Origin: a bacterium | GTDB taxonomy: Bacteria > Chloroflexota > Dormibacteria > UBA8260 > Bog-877 | Direction of reading: 5' to 3' | DNA: 20,271 nucleotides | Assembly: GCA_021791345.1 (NCBI GenBank) | Contig: JAJYWT010000123.1 | Span: 1-20,271, forward strand | Part shown: positions 6,755 through 14,484 of the stretch, one piece after another | Position numbering within the stretch: position 1 is the first letter of the stretch | Layout of the letters: each line of letters opens with the position of its first letter | Made by a program: the position numbers and the translations under genes | The notes under the pieces: model-generated | What the model was told of the DNA's origin: nothing | Database searches by the model: none | The model's input: only the letters and a program-made list of their open reading frames with translations

Positions 6755-8256
6755 CGGTGAACCTCCTCGGACCGGACGGCGGGTCGGACCCGCTGGCCGA
6801 CCCACCCCCCGGGGCTGACGACCTGGAGCTGGATCTTGGGTTGGATTGGATCTGGACAGCCATGGCCGCCGGGGACCCGTTTCTGCGCGACGTGGCCAGG
6901 CGGGTCACCTTGAACAGCCTCACGTCTCCCGGCGACATCAGTTATCGCCAGGCGGTCCTGCGAGATTGTCTGGCGAGCCCGGGCAACTTCTACGCTCTCT
7001 ACTCCCTGGCGGTGGCAGCTATCGAGGGTGACCGCCGGATCTGGGCCTTGGCCAGCCGGCGCCCGGCTCACGCGCTGAGGCGCGCAACCCAGTCGCTGGA
7101 TCTTTTGGTCCCGCTGCTCCGGCAGCTGCGCCAATTGGCGGAGGAAGGGCTCTCCCAACAGTCCTCCGCCGGAGTCAGAGCCTTGGCCGCGGCGCTCAGC
7201 AACGATCTGGACGACGTCTATCTGGGAACGCTCGATTCGTGCCTGGGCGGGCTGCACCGGCTCAGCGAGGCCCAGACCATCAGCGGCCGACTGGGGCCGG
7301 GCAACCAGCTGCAGGAGCTGGTGTTGCGTCTGCCATCCGAGTCCAGGAGGGGGTGGGCGGAGCGCCTGGGGTTGGGCGAGCGCACGCAGTACTCCTTCCA
7401 GATCGCTCCGCGTGACGATGCCGGAATGCAGGCGCTCAGTGACCTGGTCGATCGAGGGATGAATTCGGGCGTCGACGCGGTCGCACAGGCCGCCGACCAT
7501 GTCCTCGGGTTCTTCGTGAAACTCCGATTCGAGGTGGGCTACTACCTGGCCTGCACCAACCTGCAGCGCGCGCTTCTGGCGAGGGGCGCAACTCTGTGCT
7601 GGCCGGAACCGCTTTCCCGGATGGAGGCGGGATTCCGATTTCGCCAGCTGGTGGATGCCGGATTGGTGTTGCGGGCCGACGCCCCCATTGTGGGCAACGA
7701 CGTCGAGGCCGTGGGTCGACGCCTGCTGGTGGTCACGGGAGCCAACTCCGGGGGTAAGTCGACTTTCTTGCGCAGCCTTGGCGTGGCCCAACTGATGCTG
7801 CAGGCGGGCATGTTCGTAGCCGCCCAGGAGTACTCCGCTGGGCTGGTCTCGACCCTGCAGACCCACTTCGTGCGCGGCGAGCAGGCGGGCCTGGACAGCG
7901 GCCGCCTTGACAGCGATCTGGCGCGCTTGGCGGAGACCGCGGGACGGCTCAGGCCGCGAGCGCTGCTCCTGCTCAACGAGCCCCTGAGCGGCACCAACGA
8001 GGCGGAGGGGTCCGAGATCGGCCGCCAGGTGATCACTGCATTGCTCGAAGCGGAGGTGACCGTCATCCTGGTGAGCCACTTCTTCACTCTGGCCACAGGC
8101 ATTCCCGACACCGGGCCGAACCGCGCCCTGTACCTGCGCGCGGAGCGGCTCGAGGATGGCCGCCGCACCTTCCGCATCCGCCCTGGCTACCCCGAGCCCA
8201 GTGGGTTCGGCGCCGATCTGCTGTCCCGGTTCCTGGCGGCACTCGCCCAGGGGTGA
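6748..8256 (+). CDS. MutS-like ATPase, subunit 2
   Basis: This 502-residue paralogue of the preceding product has the same plan: helical core (about 30-310) and MutS-type ATPase (about 315-500). Shared landmarks include the early ISYRQAVLRD (RYRQAVFRDL in the partner). Walker A is GANSGGKST (331-339), with the signature-like SGRLDSDLARL near 384-394. Walker B is again Asn-Glu (LLLLNEPLSGT, 410-411). Unlike the partner it keeps the switch histidine in VSHF (His444). No mismatch-recognition or nuclease domain is present. ATG 6748 overlaps the upstream gene by 7 nt. The complementary conservation of the two subunits suggests a heterodimer with unequal ATP sites, by analogy with eukaryotic MutS heterodimers; that is inference. 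Confidence 0.85.
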   Translation: MLTVNLLGPDGGSDPLADPPPGADDLELDLGLDWIWTAMAAGDPFLRDVARRVTLNSLTSPGDISYRQAVLRDCLASPGNFYALYSLAVAAIEGDRRIWALASRRPAHALRRATQSLDLLVPLLRQLRQLAEEGLSQQSSAGVRALAAALSNDLDDVYLGTLDSCLGGLHRLSEAQTISGRLGPGNQLQELVLRLPSESRRGWAERLGLGERTQYSFQIAPRDDAGMQALSDLVDRGMNSGVDAVAQAADHVLGFFVKLRFEVGYYLACTNLQRALLARGATLCWPEPLSRMEAGFRFRQLVDAGLVLRADAPIVGNDVEAVGRRLLVVTGANSGGKSTFLRSLGVAQLMLQAGMFVAAQEYSAGLVSTLQTHFVRGEQAGLDSGRLDSDLARLAETAGRLRPRALLLLNEPLSGTNEAEGSEIGRQVITALLEAEVTVILVSHFFTLATGIPDTGPNRALYLRAERLEDGRRTFRIRPGYPEPSGFGADLLSRFLAALAQG

Positions 8257-8276
8257 GGCGACGGCGCCTCCTGGCG

Positions 8277-8292
8277 TGGGTCCGCGGGCCCA
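8277..8292 (+). terminator. Possible hairpin after the MutS-like operon
   Basis: TGGGTC-cgcg-GGCCCA forms a 6-bp stem with one G-T pair and a 4-base loop, 21 nt past the stop at 8256. No T-tract follows, so this is a weak terminator candidate. The rest of the 8257-8467 gap shows no other clear element. Confidence 0.25.
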
Positions 8293-8467
8293 GCTCGTGA
8301 GCGGGAGCTCGTCGCCGCGCGGGATGTGGTCGCCGCCGGGGCATTGACGCCGGCACCTCACATTGGCCTCGACTCCGCTCCGTCGGCCTGGTGACCGCGA
8401 ATCCAAAGCTGACCCAGGCGTCCCACCCTGGCCTCGATGGCTTGGCGTCCTGGCTCGACCCGGCAGA

Positions 8468-9898
8468 ATGGCACCGTTGAACCGTTTAGGCGCCTGGGCA
8501 AGGCGGTTGAGCCCGGTGTGGCAACCCCGGGGTGAGCTGGCTGACCGCGTGGGGATCCTGGTGATCGCCTACGGAGCCTTCAAGTTCTCTAACTGGTTGT
8601 GGCTGGCCGAGCGGGTTCCGGGTCGCTCCGCCCTGCTGGCCAACCTGATCATCCAGTACCTGGCTTTCGCCGGCTTCTGCGTGCTGGTGGCGCTGGCGCT
8701 GCGCCGGCCGTTTCCGGCCTGGCTGAGGCGGCTGAGGGCCCACCGTCTGCTCTGGGCGAGCCCCCTGCTCGGGGTTCTGGCGATGCTGGTGGTGGCGACC
8801 GGCATCGGTCGGGCGGTGGCGGACCATCACCTGCTGGTCGACGACGCCAACGCGATGGCGGTCTGTGGGGCCCGGGCGATATCAGCCGGAGCCGATCCGT
8901 ACCACGTCGCCGAGATCCCGTGCCTGCAGAGCCTGGGGCTATCGCCGCTGCTGGCCACCCCCTACCGGGTGGGCCCGCTCGCATCCGTGAAGGTCTACCC
9001 GACCCCGGCTCAGATCCTGGCTGCCGCCAACAGCCCCGACCACGGCGGTCAGCGGCTGTTCTCCCCCCTGGGCAAGCCGCCCCTGGATCCCTTGGCGGTG
9101 GTGCCGGTCGCCTCGGCGTCACCCTCAACCCGTGCTCTGTGGACCCTGATCCCGATTGCGGTTCTTCTCGTGGTCTTGGTGGGAGTGGCCGGCCCACTGT
9201 GGCCCGCGGCCGGCGGGCTGCTCCTGCTGAGCTACTTCCTCAACGGGTCAGCGGTGAACTTTGCCGCCAACGGCAATGCGGAGGCGTTCGCCTACGTGCT
9301 CCTGGCCCTCAGCGTGGTCTTTCTGAGACGCCCGTGGCTGTCCGCGATCTGCCTGGGGCTGGCTCTCGGCAGCAATGAGCTGGCCTGGTTCTTCCTCCCC
9401 GGGTACGTCCTGCTCTGCGCCGACCGGCCGCAATGGCTCAAGCGCGGCCTCGGGGTTGGGGCCACGCTCCTGGTGGCGGTGGTGCCGCTGCTGGTGCGCT
9501 ACCCGGATGCGCTGGTCGCCGTCTACAACAGCCTCCGGGCCCACACCTTCCCCCTTGGCTCGGGGCCGTCGGAGCTGGTCCTGGCCCGGTTCTGGTCGGC
9601 CCCGCCCCGGATCGACTGGCTGGTGGCAACCGGCTTGGCCATCGCTGCCATCTGGGCCTGGGGTGTCTTCTGGCCGCGATGGCGCATCGCAGCTGCCGTG
9701 CTGACGCTGGCCGCCTTCTGGTTGAGCTGGCGGAGCCTGGATGAGTACCTCGCCCAGATCCCGCTGCTGGCGCTGGTGGTGGTCCTGGTCGTGTACGGCA
9801 ACCGGAGGGCGGGCTGGGCCGATGGCGCGGACGCGACGGCTTCGAGCCCCCGGACCCCGGTGGCGGGCAACGAACCCGAGGTGCTGAGGGCCGGCTGA
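8468..9898 (+). CDS. Polytopic membrane protein, GT-C / GT87-like glycosyltransferase candidate
   Basis: The 476-residue protein has about 10-12 hydrophobic segments. A large outside loop after an early membrane helix begins with Asp125-Asp126 (LLVDDANAMAV) and continues to AISAGADPYHVAEIP. An acidic pair in the first large loop and a G-x-x-PY motif are features of GT-C membrane glycosyltransferases such as GT87, which use polyprenyl-phosphate sugars. The later FSPLGKPPLDPLA recalls the proline-rich motif found in that group. The frame is open upstream to a TTG at 8363, but ATG 8468 is chosen because the preceding residues are low-complexity. Neither start has a clear ribosome-binding site. 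It converges on the exporter gene with 25 bp between stops. Family placement is tentative. Confidence 0.7.
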   Translation: MAPLNRLGAWARRLSPVWQPRGELADRVGILVIAYGAFKFSNWLWLAERVPGRSALLANLIIQYLAFAGFCVLVALALRRPFPAWLRRLRAHRLLWASPLLGVLAMLVVATGIGRAVADHHLLVDDANAMAVCGARAISAGADPYHVAEIPCLQSLGLSPLLATPYRVGPLASVKVYPTPAQILAAANSPDHGGQRLFSPLGKPPLDPLAVVPVASASPSTRALWTLIPIAVLLVVLVGVAGPLWPAAGGLLLLSYFLNGSAVNFAANGNAEAFAYVLLALSVVFLRRPWLSAICLGLALGSNELAWFFLPGYVLLCADRPQWLKRGLGVGATLLVAVVPLLVRYPDALVAVYNSLRAHTFPLGSGPSELVLARFWSAPPRIDWLVATGLAIAAIWAWGVFWPRWRIAAAVLTLAAFWLSWRSLDEYLAQIPLLALVVVLVVYGNRRAGWADGADATASSPRTPVAGNEPEVLRAG

Positions 9899-9927
9899 TC
9901 GCGGCCGGGCGCTGGACGTCCGATCAG
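9895..9927. terminator. Inverted repeat spanning both stop codons of convergent genes
   Basis: CTGATCG (9895-9901) and CGATCAG (9921-9927) are perfect 7-bp arms separated by 19 bases; each arm contains the TGA stop of one of the two convergent genes. It may act as a weak bidirectional terminator or simply reflect two TGA-TCG contexts. No T-tract. Confidence 0.25.
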
Positions 9928-12218
9928 GACTCGGCTCGAGCCGGGAGCTCGGGTAGTGTCACTGGCGGGTGGCGCCGGGATAGAGGTGACGGCCACCAGT
10001 TCCAGCGCCCGAGCAGTGCCACCAGGGAGGGCACCACCAGGGTCCGGATCACGAAGGTGTCCATGAAGACCCCGGCGGCGATCCCGAATCCAATCTGCTC
10101 GATCTCCGTGCCACCGCCGGAGCCACCCCCTGCGATGGCGAGAACCGCGAACGTGCCCCCCAACACCAGCCCGGCGGTGCTGACCGTGGTCCCCGTCATC
10201 CCCACCGCCCGACGCACCGCCTGCCGCAGCGGCATGGTGTGCACCTCCTCGCGGATGCGGGTCATGACCAGGATGTTGTAGTCGGACCCCAGCGCCATCA
10301 GGAACACGAACATCAGGAAGGGAAGGAGAAAGTTGATCCCATCCTCGCCTGCCAGGTGGACGAAGATGACCGCCACCAGTCCCAGGGCCGCCAGATAGGA
10401 GAGGACCACACTCACCACCAGGTACAGCGGGGCGATCAGGCTGCGCATGACGATCGCCAGCAGCAGCGCGATCAGCACCGCCACCAGCGGGATGATGCGC
10501 AGGAGGTCGCTGTTGGACAGGTTCTGCACGTCGTAGGCGAACGGCAGCACTCCGAACACGCCTGCGTCCGTCGCCCCGATCCGGCGGCCCACTGCCGCCA
10601 CCGTCGCTCGCACCCGCGGCACCGCCGCCAGCGCTCGGGCGGAGTTGTCGTTGTTGTGCTGCAGCAAAGTCGAGAACTGCACGGTGCGACCGCTTGGACT
10701 GATGAACTGCGCCAGGGCGCGGTAGGCGTTGTAGGCCGCCGCCGGGACGGCGTAGCCGGCGGGCTCGATCTCGGGAAGGCGACTCGGACCCCCCAGAGTG
10801 GTGTGGAGCTCAGCAATCTGCTGGGCGCTCAGGTGAGAGGCCGTGAGTGCCCCGATCACCGACTTGAACCGGCCGGAGCTCTGAAGGGCGGTCTGGGCTG
10901 TGCTGAGCTGGGCGGGGTCGGACCATGCCGACCTCGGCAGCCGGAACAAAACCGCCGTGTCCTGGACGTTGGAGGCGGGAAAGTCCTTGGCGAGCACGGC
11001 TGCGCCTGCTGCCGAATCGGTTCCGGCGGGGGCATTGGTGTTGCCGAACCCGGCGGTGGTGCTGGTCAGGTTGCCGAGCGCCAGTCCCCCGAAGACCACC
11101 ACCCCGCCGATGAGGATCCAGGCGGGATGTCGGACCACTCCCCCCGCCAGCCGGCTGTAGATGCTGGCTCGCGGTCGGGCCTCGGGGCGGGTGTCGGTGG
11201 GCCAGAACACGGCTCGGCCGAAGATCGCCAGCAGCGCCGGGAGCAGCGTCAAGCCCGCCAGCAGCATCAGCCCGATCCCGATCGCCAGAGCCGGCCCCAG
11301 GCTCTGGTAGAGGCCGAACTGAGCCAGGGTGAGGCTCAGCAGGGCCGCGATCACGGTCAACGCCGAGAAGGTGATCGACTCTCCCACGGTGCTGACCGCG
11401 GTGATCACGGCATCGTGGGGCGCGAGCCCTCCCCGGAGTTCCTCGCGGACCCGGAAGACCAGAAAGAGACCGTAGTCGGTTCCGGCACCCAGCACCAGGA
11501 CGATCAGGATGACCTGGGTTATTACCGACACCTGGACTCCGATGTGGGTCGCCTCTGCCACCACTGGCCCAGAGAGCGCCAGGACCAGTGCCGCCGGCAG
11601 GAGGGTGACCAGGGGAGCGAGCACGGACCGAAAGGCGACCAAGAGCAGGGCCAGGATGAACAGCACCGAGAAGAGCTGGGTCAACTTCTGGGAGTTCTTG
11701 GACGACTGCTGGCTGTCGATGACGGTGGGCAGGTCGCCGGTCAGGTAGTACGTCAGCCCGGGTACGCTCGCCGCTGCGAAGCGATCTCGGATCGATGCCA
11801 CCAAAGCCGGCCCACCGCCGCCTCCGAAGGCGGGAACGGCGGCCTCTATCAGGGCCTGTCTGGCCACCCCGTTGGGTGAGGTGCCGAGGTCACGGACCAG
11901 CTTGACCTTGGGCAGGTGGGAGATCTCGGCTTCGAAGCGGCTGATCGCGGCCTGGTCGCGGCTCGTGAGGGGCCCCTGGTCGCTCACCGCCACCAGGGTG
12001 GAGGCCGCGAGCTTTGAGCTCTGGAACGGGCTGGCGAGTCGGGCGGCCTTCATTGACGGAGCGGAGCTGGGCAAGAAGGCGGAGTTGCTGTCCTTGCTGA
12101 CCGACGCCAGGGTTGGCAGCGCGTGGATGCAGACGATCGCGATGACCACCCATGCCAACACCACGGGCACTCGGAAGCGAACGGAGAGTCGGCCCAGGGC
12201 GGTGAAGAACCTCCTCAC
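9924..12218 (-). CDS. MMPL-family RND transporter
   Basis: The 764-residue protein belongs to the MmpL/RND superfamily of proton-driven exporters of lipids or drugs in the cytoplasmic membrane. It shows the two-fold repeat: one N-terminal membrane helix (about 18-35), an extracytoplasmic domain (36-180), a helix bundle (181-335), then a second helix (about 365-385), domain (386-570) and bundle (571-740). The proton-relay Asp-Tyr pairs seen in mycobacterial MmpL3 are present in both halves: Asp248-Tyr249 (GAGTDYGLF) and Asp646-Tyr647 (ALGSDYNIL). The GTG start at 12218 overlaps the MarR stop in a GTGA, so translation is probably coupled. The neighbouring MarR regulator suggests inducible efflux of a toxic compound. 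The cargo is unknown. Confidence 0.93.
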   Translation of the reverse strand: MRRFFTALGRLSVRFRVPVVLAWVVIAIVCIHALPTLASVSKDSNSAFLPSSAPSMKAARLASPFQSSKLAASTLVAVSDQGPLTSRDQAAISRFEAEISHLPKVKLVRDLGTSPNGVARQALIEAAVPAFGGGGGPALVASIRDRFAAASVPGLTYYLTGDLPTVIDSQQSSKNSQKLTQLFSVLFILALLLVAFRSVLAPLVTLLPAALVLALSGPVVAEATHIGVQVSVITQVILIVLVLGAGTDYGLFLVFRVREELRGGLAPHDAVITAVSTVGESITFSALTVIAALLSLTLAQFGLYQSLGPALAIGIGLMLLAGLTLLPALLAIFGRAVFWPTDTRPEARPRASIYSRLAGGVVRHPAWILIGGVVVFGGLALGNLTSTTAGFGNTNAPAGTDSAAGAAVLAKDFPASNVQDTAVLFRLPRSAWSDPAQLSTAQTALQSSGRFKSVIGALTASHLSAQQIAELHTTLGGPSRLPEIEPAGYAVPAAAYNAYRALAQFISPSGRTVQFSTLLQHNNDNSARALAAVPRVRATVAAVGRRIGATDAGVFGVLPFAYDVQNLSNSDLLRIIPLVAVLIALLLAIVMRSLIAPLYLVVSVVLSYLAALGLVAVIFVHLAGEDGINFLLPFLMFVFLMALGSDYNILVMTRIREEVHTMPLRQAVRRAVGMTGTTVSTAGLVLGGTFAVLAIAGGGSGGGTEIEQIGFGIAAGVFMDTFVIRTLVVPSLVALLGRWNWWPSPLSRRHPPVTLPELPARAES

Positions 12219-12769
12219 TGCCCGGGCTCGCTGGGTGGCTGGCGCCGGGCGCTCGGTCGGGGTCGGTTGGAGGCCTGAGCCGCCAATGGCCGCAGCAGTT
12301 GAACCAACTCCGCCATCTCGGCGTCCCCCAGCGGGGCGAGCAGCTTCGCCACCTCCTCGAGGAGCATCCGGTCCACCTCCGCCGCCGGCTCGCTCGCCCG
12401 CTCGGTCAGGCGGATCACCACCGAACGGCGGTCACCGGGATCGGCTTCTCGCTCCACCCACCCCCTGTCCACCAGGCGGTCGACCAGCTCGGTGGCGCTG
12501 CTGGCGCTGATGAGCAGATCGCGGGCCATCTCCCCCATTGAGCGGGGGCCGAGCCGGGCCAGCACCATCACCGCCTGGCGCTGGTGCGGGGTGATCGAGG
12601 CGGCCAGGTTCGCCAGATCGGTGGACTCCGCCTCGATCCTGCTCAGGACCGAGGCCCTGATCAGGCGGCTGAGCCGCCACTGGGACTCGATGAACTCTTG
12701 GACCAGCAGCTCCCGGGGGGTTCGGCCGGACGATGTCGGGCCTGCCATTCGTTTCGGAATCCGAATCAC
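12215..12769 (-). CDS. MarR-family transcriptional regulator
   Basis: The 184-residue protein carries the MarR winged helix-turn-helix: ITPHQRQAVMVLARLG (about 59-74), a recognition helix near 88-102 (SASSATELVDRLVDRG) and the beta wing with the conserved DPGDRRSVVIRLT (110-122). MarR proteins bind palindromes as dimers and release them on binding phenolic or other small ligands. The gene overlaps and precedes the MMPL exporter, the usual arrangement for a local efflux repressor. GTG 12769 is the longest start; a TACACT box ends 8 nt upstream, suggesting a leaderless mRNA. ATG 12748 is the alternative; with it, the palindrome at 12753-12765 would lie in the leader instead of the first codons. 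Neither start has a ribosome-binding site. Confidence 0.9.
   Translation of the reverse strand: MIRIPKRMAGPTSSGRTPRELLVQEFIESQWRLSRLIRASVLSRIEAESTDLANLAASITPHQRQAVMVLARLGPRSMGEMARDLLISASSATELVDRLVDRGWVEREADPGDRRSVVIRLTERASEPAAEVDRMLLEEVAKLLAPLGDAEMAELVQLLRPLAAQASNRPRPSARRQPPSEPGQ
12753..12765. promoter_or_regulatory. Probable MarR operator palindrome
   Basis: TTCGGAATCCGAA is a perfect 6-bp inverted repeat around one central base at the 5' end of the MarR gene, just downstream of the predicted transcription start. Position and symmetry suit autorepression by the encoded MarR protein. Binding is inferred. Confidence 0.5.
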
Positions 12770-12777
12770 AATTTCAG

Positions 12778-12783
12778 AGTGTA
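12778..12783 (-). promoter_or_regulatory. -10 box of the marR-mmpL operon
   Basis: TACACT on the minus strand lies 8 nt before the GTG at 12769 and sits in the 11-mer GGACTACACTC, which recurs exactly before the gene at 15391. No clear -35 box. Implies a leaderless or nearly leaderless transcript. Confidence 0.45.
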
Positions 12784-12854
12784 GTCCGACAGCCGAAGTA
12801 AACCCGGGCTGAGTTCACCCTTCGTTGCTGCCTGCCGCCAGCTCCGGTTCCGTC

Positions 12855-12860
12855 TATACT
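12855..12860 (+). promoter_or_regulatory. -10 box of the thiamine-salvage operon
   Basis: TATACT matches the -10 consensus at five of six positions, placing the start of transcription near 12867, about 15-20 nt before the TPP aptamer. No convincing -35 box was found. The position relative to the riboswitch makes it the likely operon promoter. Confidence 0.5.
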
Positions 12861-12866
12861 CTGCTC

Positions 12867-12881
12867 GGGATTCCGATTCCC
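12867..12881 (+). promoter_or_regulatory. Operator-like motif at the thiamine operon transcription start
   Basis: GGGATTCCGATTCCC carries outer GGGA/TCCC symmetry and two ATTCC half-units. It contains GGATTCCGA, also present on the minus strand of the MarR palindrome at 12753-12765. It overlaps the predicted transcription start. Possible MarR site; inference. Confidence 0.3.
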
Positions 12882-12967
12882 AGCTAGGGGTGCGCCGACA
12901 GGGCGCTGAGAGGCATGATGCCAACCCTGAACACCGGATCTGGTTAGTACCAGCGTCGGGAAGCCTC
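12882..12967 (+). ncRNA. TPP riboswitch (THI element)
   Basis: The conserved thi-box elements occur in order: GGGGTGC (12887-12893), CTGAGA (12906-12911), the GAAC...GGATCTGG core (12930-12943), TTAGTACCAGCG (12944-12955) and GGGAAG (12958-12963). The family binds thiamine pyrophosphate and turns the downstream genes off. The next genes are an HMP-type transporter and thiD, as expected. A translational switch is likely: TCCTG at 12969-12973 can pair with CAGGA at 12997-13001, which covers the ribosome-binding site. An alternative stem joins CGGG/CTCG (12957-12968) to CGAGCCCG (12981-12988). There is no U-tract for an intrinsic terminator. Confidence 0.95.
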
Positions 12968-13008
12968 GTCCTGTCGGCTCCGAGCCCGTGTTTGGCCAGG
13001 AGGTGGTG

Positions 13009-14484
13009 ATGACAGAGACGACCATCGAGAGTGACCGCCGGGAGGTGGACGCGTCGATTCCGGCCGATGACGACGAGTTCCTGCGCGTTGAGCTGAGGGG
13101 CCTGGAGCCGGTTCCAGAGCAGAGCCGTCACGGCCGGCCGCGGGAGCTGTTCTTCATCTGGGGCGGGGCGTTGGCCGATTTCTTCTCGCTCTACGCGGGA
13201 GCGCTGCTGATTTCGGCGGCTGGACTTGGTTTCTGGGACGCGGCGGTGGTCCTGATCGCCGGCGCCCTTGCCGGGGCTGCTCTGCTCGGCCTGCTCTCGG
13301 TGACGGGGGTCCGCAGCGGGGCGCCCCAGATCGTCCAGTCCCGGATGGTCTTCGGACGCCGCGGGGCGGTGGTCGGCGGGTTCCTCACCATGGTGATCGC
13401 GGTCGGCTGGTTCGCGTACGACTGCGCCATTGCCGTCACCACCACTCGCGCGCTGCCCGTCTTCCACGGCTCCTCCGACCTGATGGCGGGTCTGCTGCTG
13501 GCGGGGATCGCACTGGTCTCCTTTCTGGTGGCGGTTTACGGGCACCGCACCATCTCGGTCGTCCAGCACGTCCAGGTCCCTGCCTTCCTGATCGTGTGCG
13601 CGGCGCTGGCGCTCTTCACCTTCCCCCACTGGGATCTCTTGCGGCAGAGCCAGCTGAGCCTCGGGCCCCATCTGGCCGCGATGGCCCTGGGCTTCACCCT
13701 CACCTTCGCCCTCGTGGTTTCCTGGGTCACCTACGCGGGCGACTACTCCCGGTATCTACCCGCCCACTCCTCGTCGTGGCGAGTCGCCATGGCGAGTGGC
13801 GGGGGTACGCTGACGAGCCTGGTGGGCTGCGGACTGCTGGGCGCGGCGATCCAGACCGCGGACCCCAGCCGGCTTCTGCCCAACCTGATCGTGAGCTCGG
13901 TCCCGCTCGCCTTCGCCTACTGCTTTGCCGCCTTCATCGTGGTGGCGGAGCTCAGCTCCAACTACCTCAACGTCTACTCCGCCGCGCTGTGCGCCCTGGC
14001 CATCGGGATCAGGCTCAGGCGCTGGGTGGCGGCGACGGTCGTGGGGGTGGTCGGAAGCCTGATCGCCAGCCTCGTGCTGTTCGCCGGCAGTGGCTTCCAG
14101 GGCAACTACGTCAACTTCCTCACCCTCACCTACGTCTGGTTTCCAGCCTGGGCGATGGTTGTGATCCTCGACAGCTATCGGAGCGCCCGCAGCCCGGACC
14201 CGCGTCAGCTGGTCGCGCGTCGCGGCTACTGGTTCCAGGGCGGATTCCGTTGGCCAACGCTGGCGGCGTTCGGGGTGGGGACCCTGGCGACGATCCTCTT
14301 CTTCAACGAACCCCCGCCGCCGGGGGAGTGGGGGTTCGTCTCACCCCTGGCCCAGCGGCTGTTCCTGGGCCAGCCCGCGGACATCAGTGGCCTGGTGGGG
14401 CTGCTGGTGACCGCCCTCGCCTACCTGCTGCTGCACCGGCTGGAAGCTGGGCGCGTGCAGACTCCCCGGGTCGCCTACCGATGA
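13009..14484 (+). CDS. cytX: NCS1 family permease, CytX-like hydroxymethylpyrimidine transporter
   Basis: The 491-residue membrane protein belongs to the nucleobase:cation symporter-1 family (cytosine/purine/thiamine-type permeases), with about 12 membrane segments. Family marks include ELFFIWGGALADFFSLYAGA near the first helix and GAPQIVQSRMVFGRRGA in the loop before helix 3. A TPP riboswitch directly upstream and an ATGA overlap with thiD downstream point to uptake of HMP (4-amino-5-hydroxymethyl-2-methylpyrimidine), the role proposed for CytX. ATG 13009 is chosen over GTG 12988 because AGGAGG (12998-13003) lies 5 nt upstream. The first 40 residues are acidic and cytoplasmic. Cytosine or thiamine as substrate is not excluded; the context argues for HMP. 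Confidence 0.88.
   Translation: MTETTIESDRREVDASIPADDDEFLRVELRGLEPVPEQSRHGRPRELFFIWGGALADFFSLYAGALLISAAGLGFWDAAVVLIAGALAGAALLGLLSVTGVRSGAPQIVQSRMVFGRRGAVVGGFLTMVIAVGWFAYDCAIAVTTTRALPVFHGSSDLMAGLLLAGIALVSFLVAVYGHRTISVVQHVQVPAFLIVCAALALFTFPHWDLLRQSQLSLGPHLAAMALGFTLTFALVVSWVTYAGDYSRYLPAHSSSWRVAMASGGGTLTSLVGCGLLGAAIQTADPSRLLPNLIVSSVPLAFAYCFAAFIVVAELSSNYLNVYSAALCALAIGIRLRRWVAATVVGVVGSLIASLVLFAGSGFQGNYVNFLTLTYVWFPAWAMVVILDSYRSARSPDPRQLVARRGYWFQGGFRWPTLAAFGVGTLATILFFNEPPPPGEWGFVSPLAQRLFLGQPADISGLVGLLVTALAYLLLHRLEAGRVQTPRVAYR

Noticed and set aside
5102..8256. Canonical MutS1 or MutS2 mismatch-repair genes
   Set aside because: The mismatch-recognition domain with its Phe-x-Glu motif is absent, and so is the Smr nuclease domain of MutS2; no mutL is nearby.
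6556..8406. 616-codon minus-strand open frame opposite the MutS-like genes
   Set aside because: High-GC antisense shadow: His/Gln/Gly-rich composition, no motifs, fully opposite two genes with clear Walker motifs.
8257..8467. Small gene or RNA in the gap after the MutS-like operon
   Set aside because: No open frame with a ribosome-binding site and no recognised RNA fold beyond one weak hairpin.
10239..11879. 546-codon plus-strand open frame opposite the MMPL exporter
   Set aside because: Composition dominated by Gln, His, Asp and Arg with no domain; the minus strand has clear RND features.
13596..14480. In-frame upstream extension of thiD through the permease gene
   Set aside because: The extension is in a shadow frame of the permease; ThiD similarity begins right after the ATG at 14481, which overlaps the permease stop.
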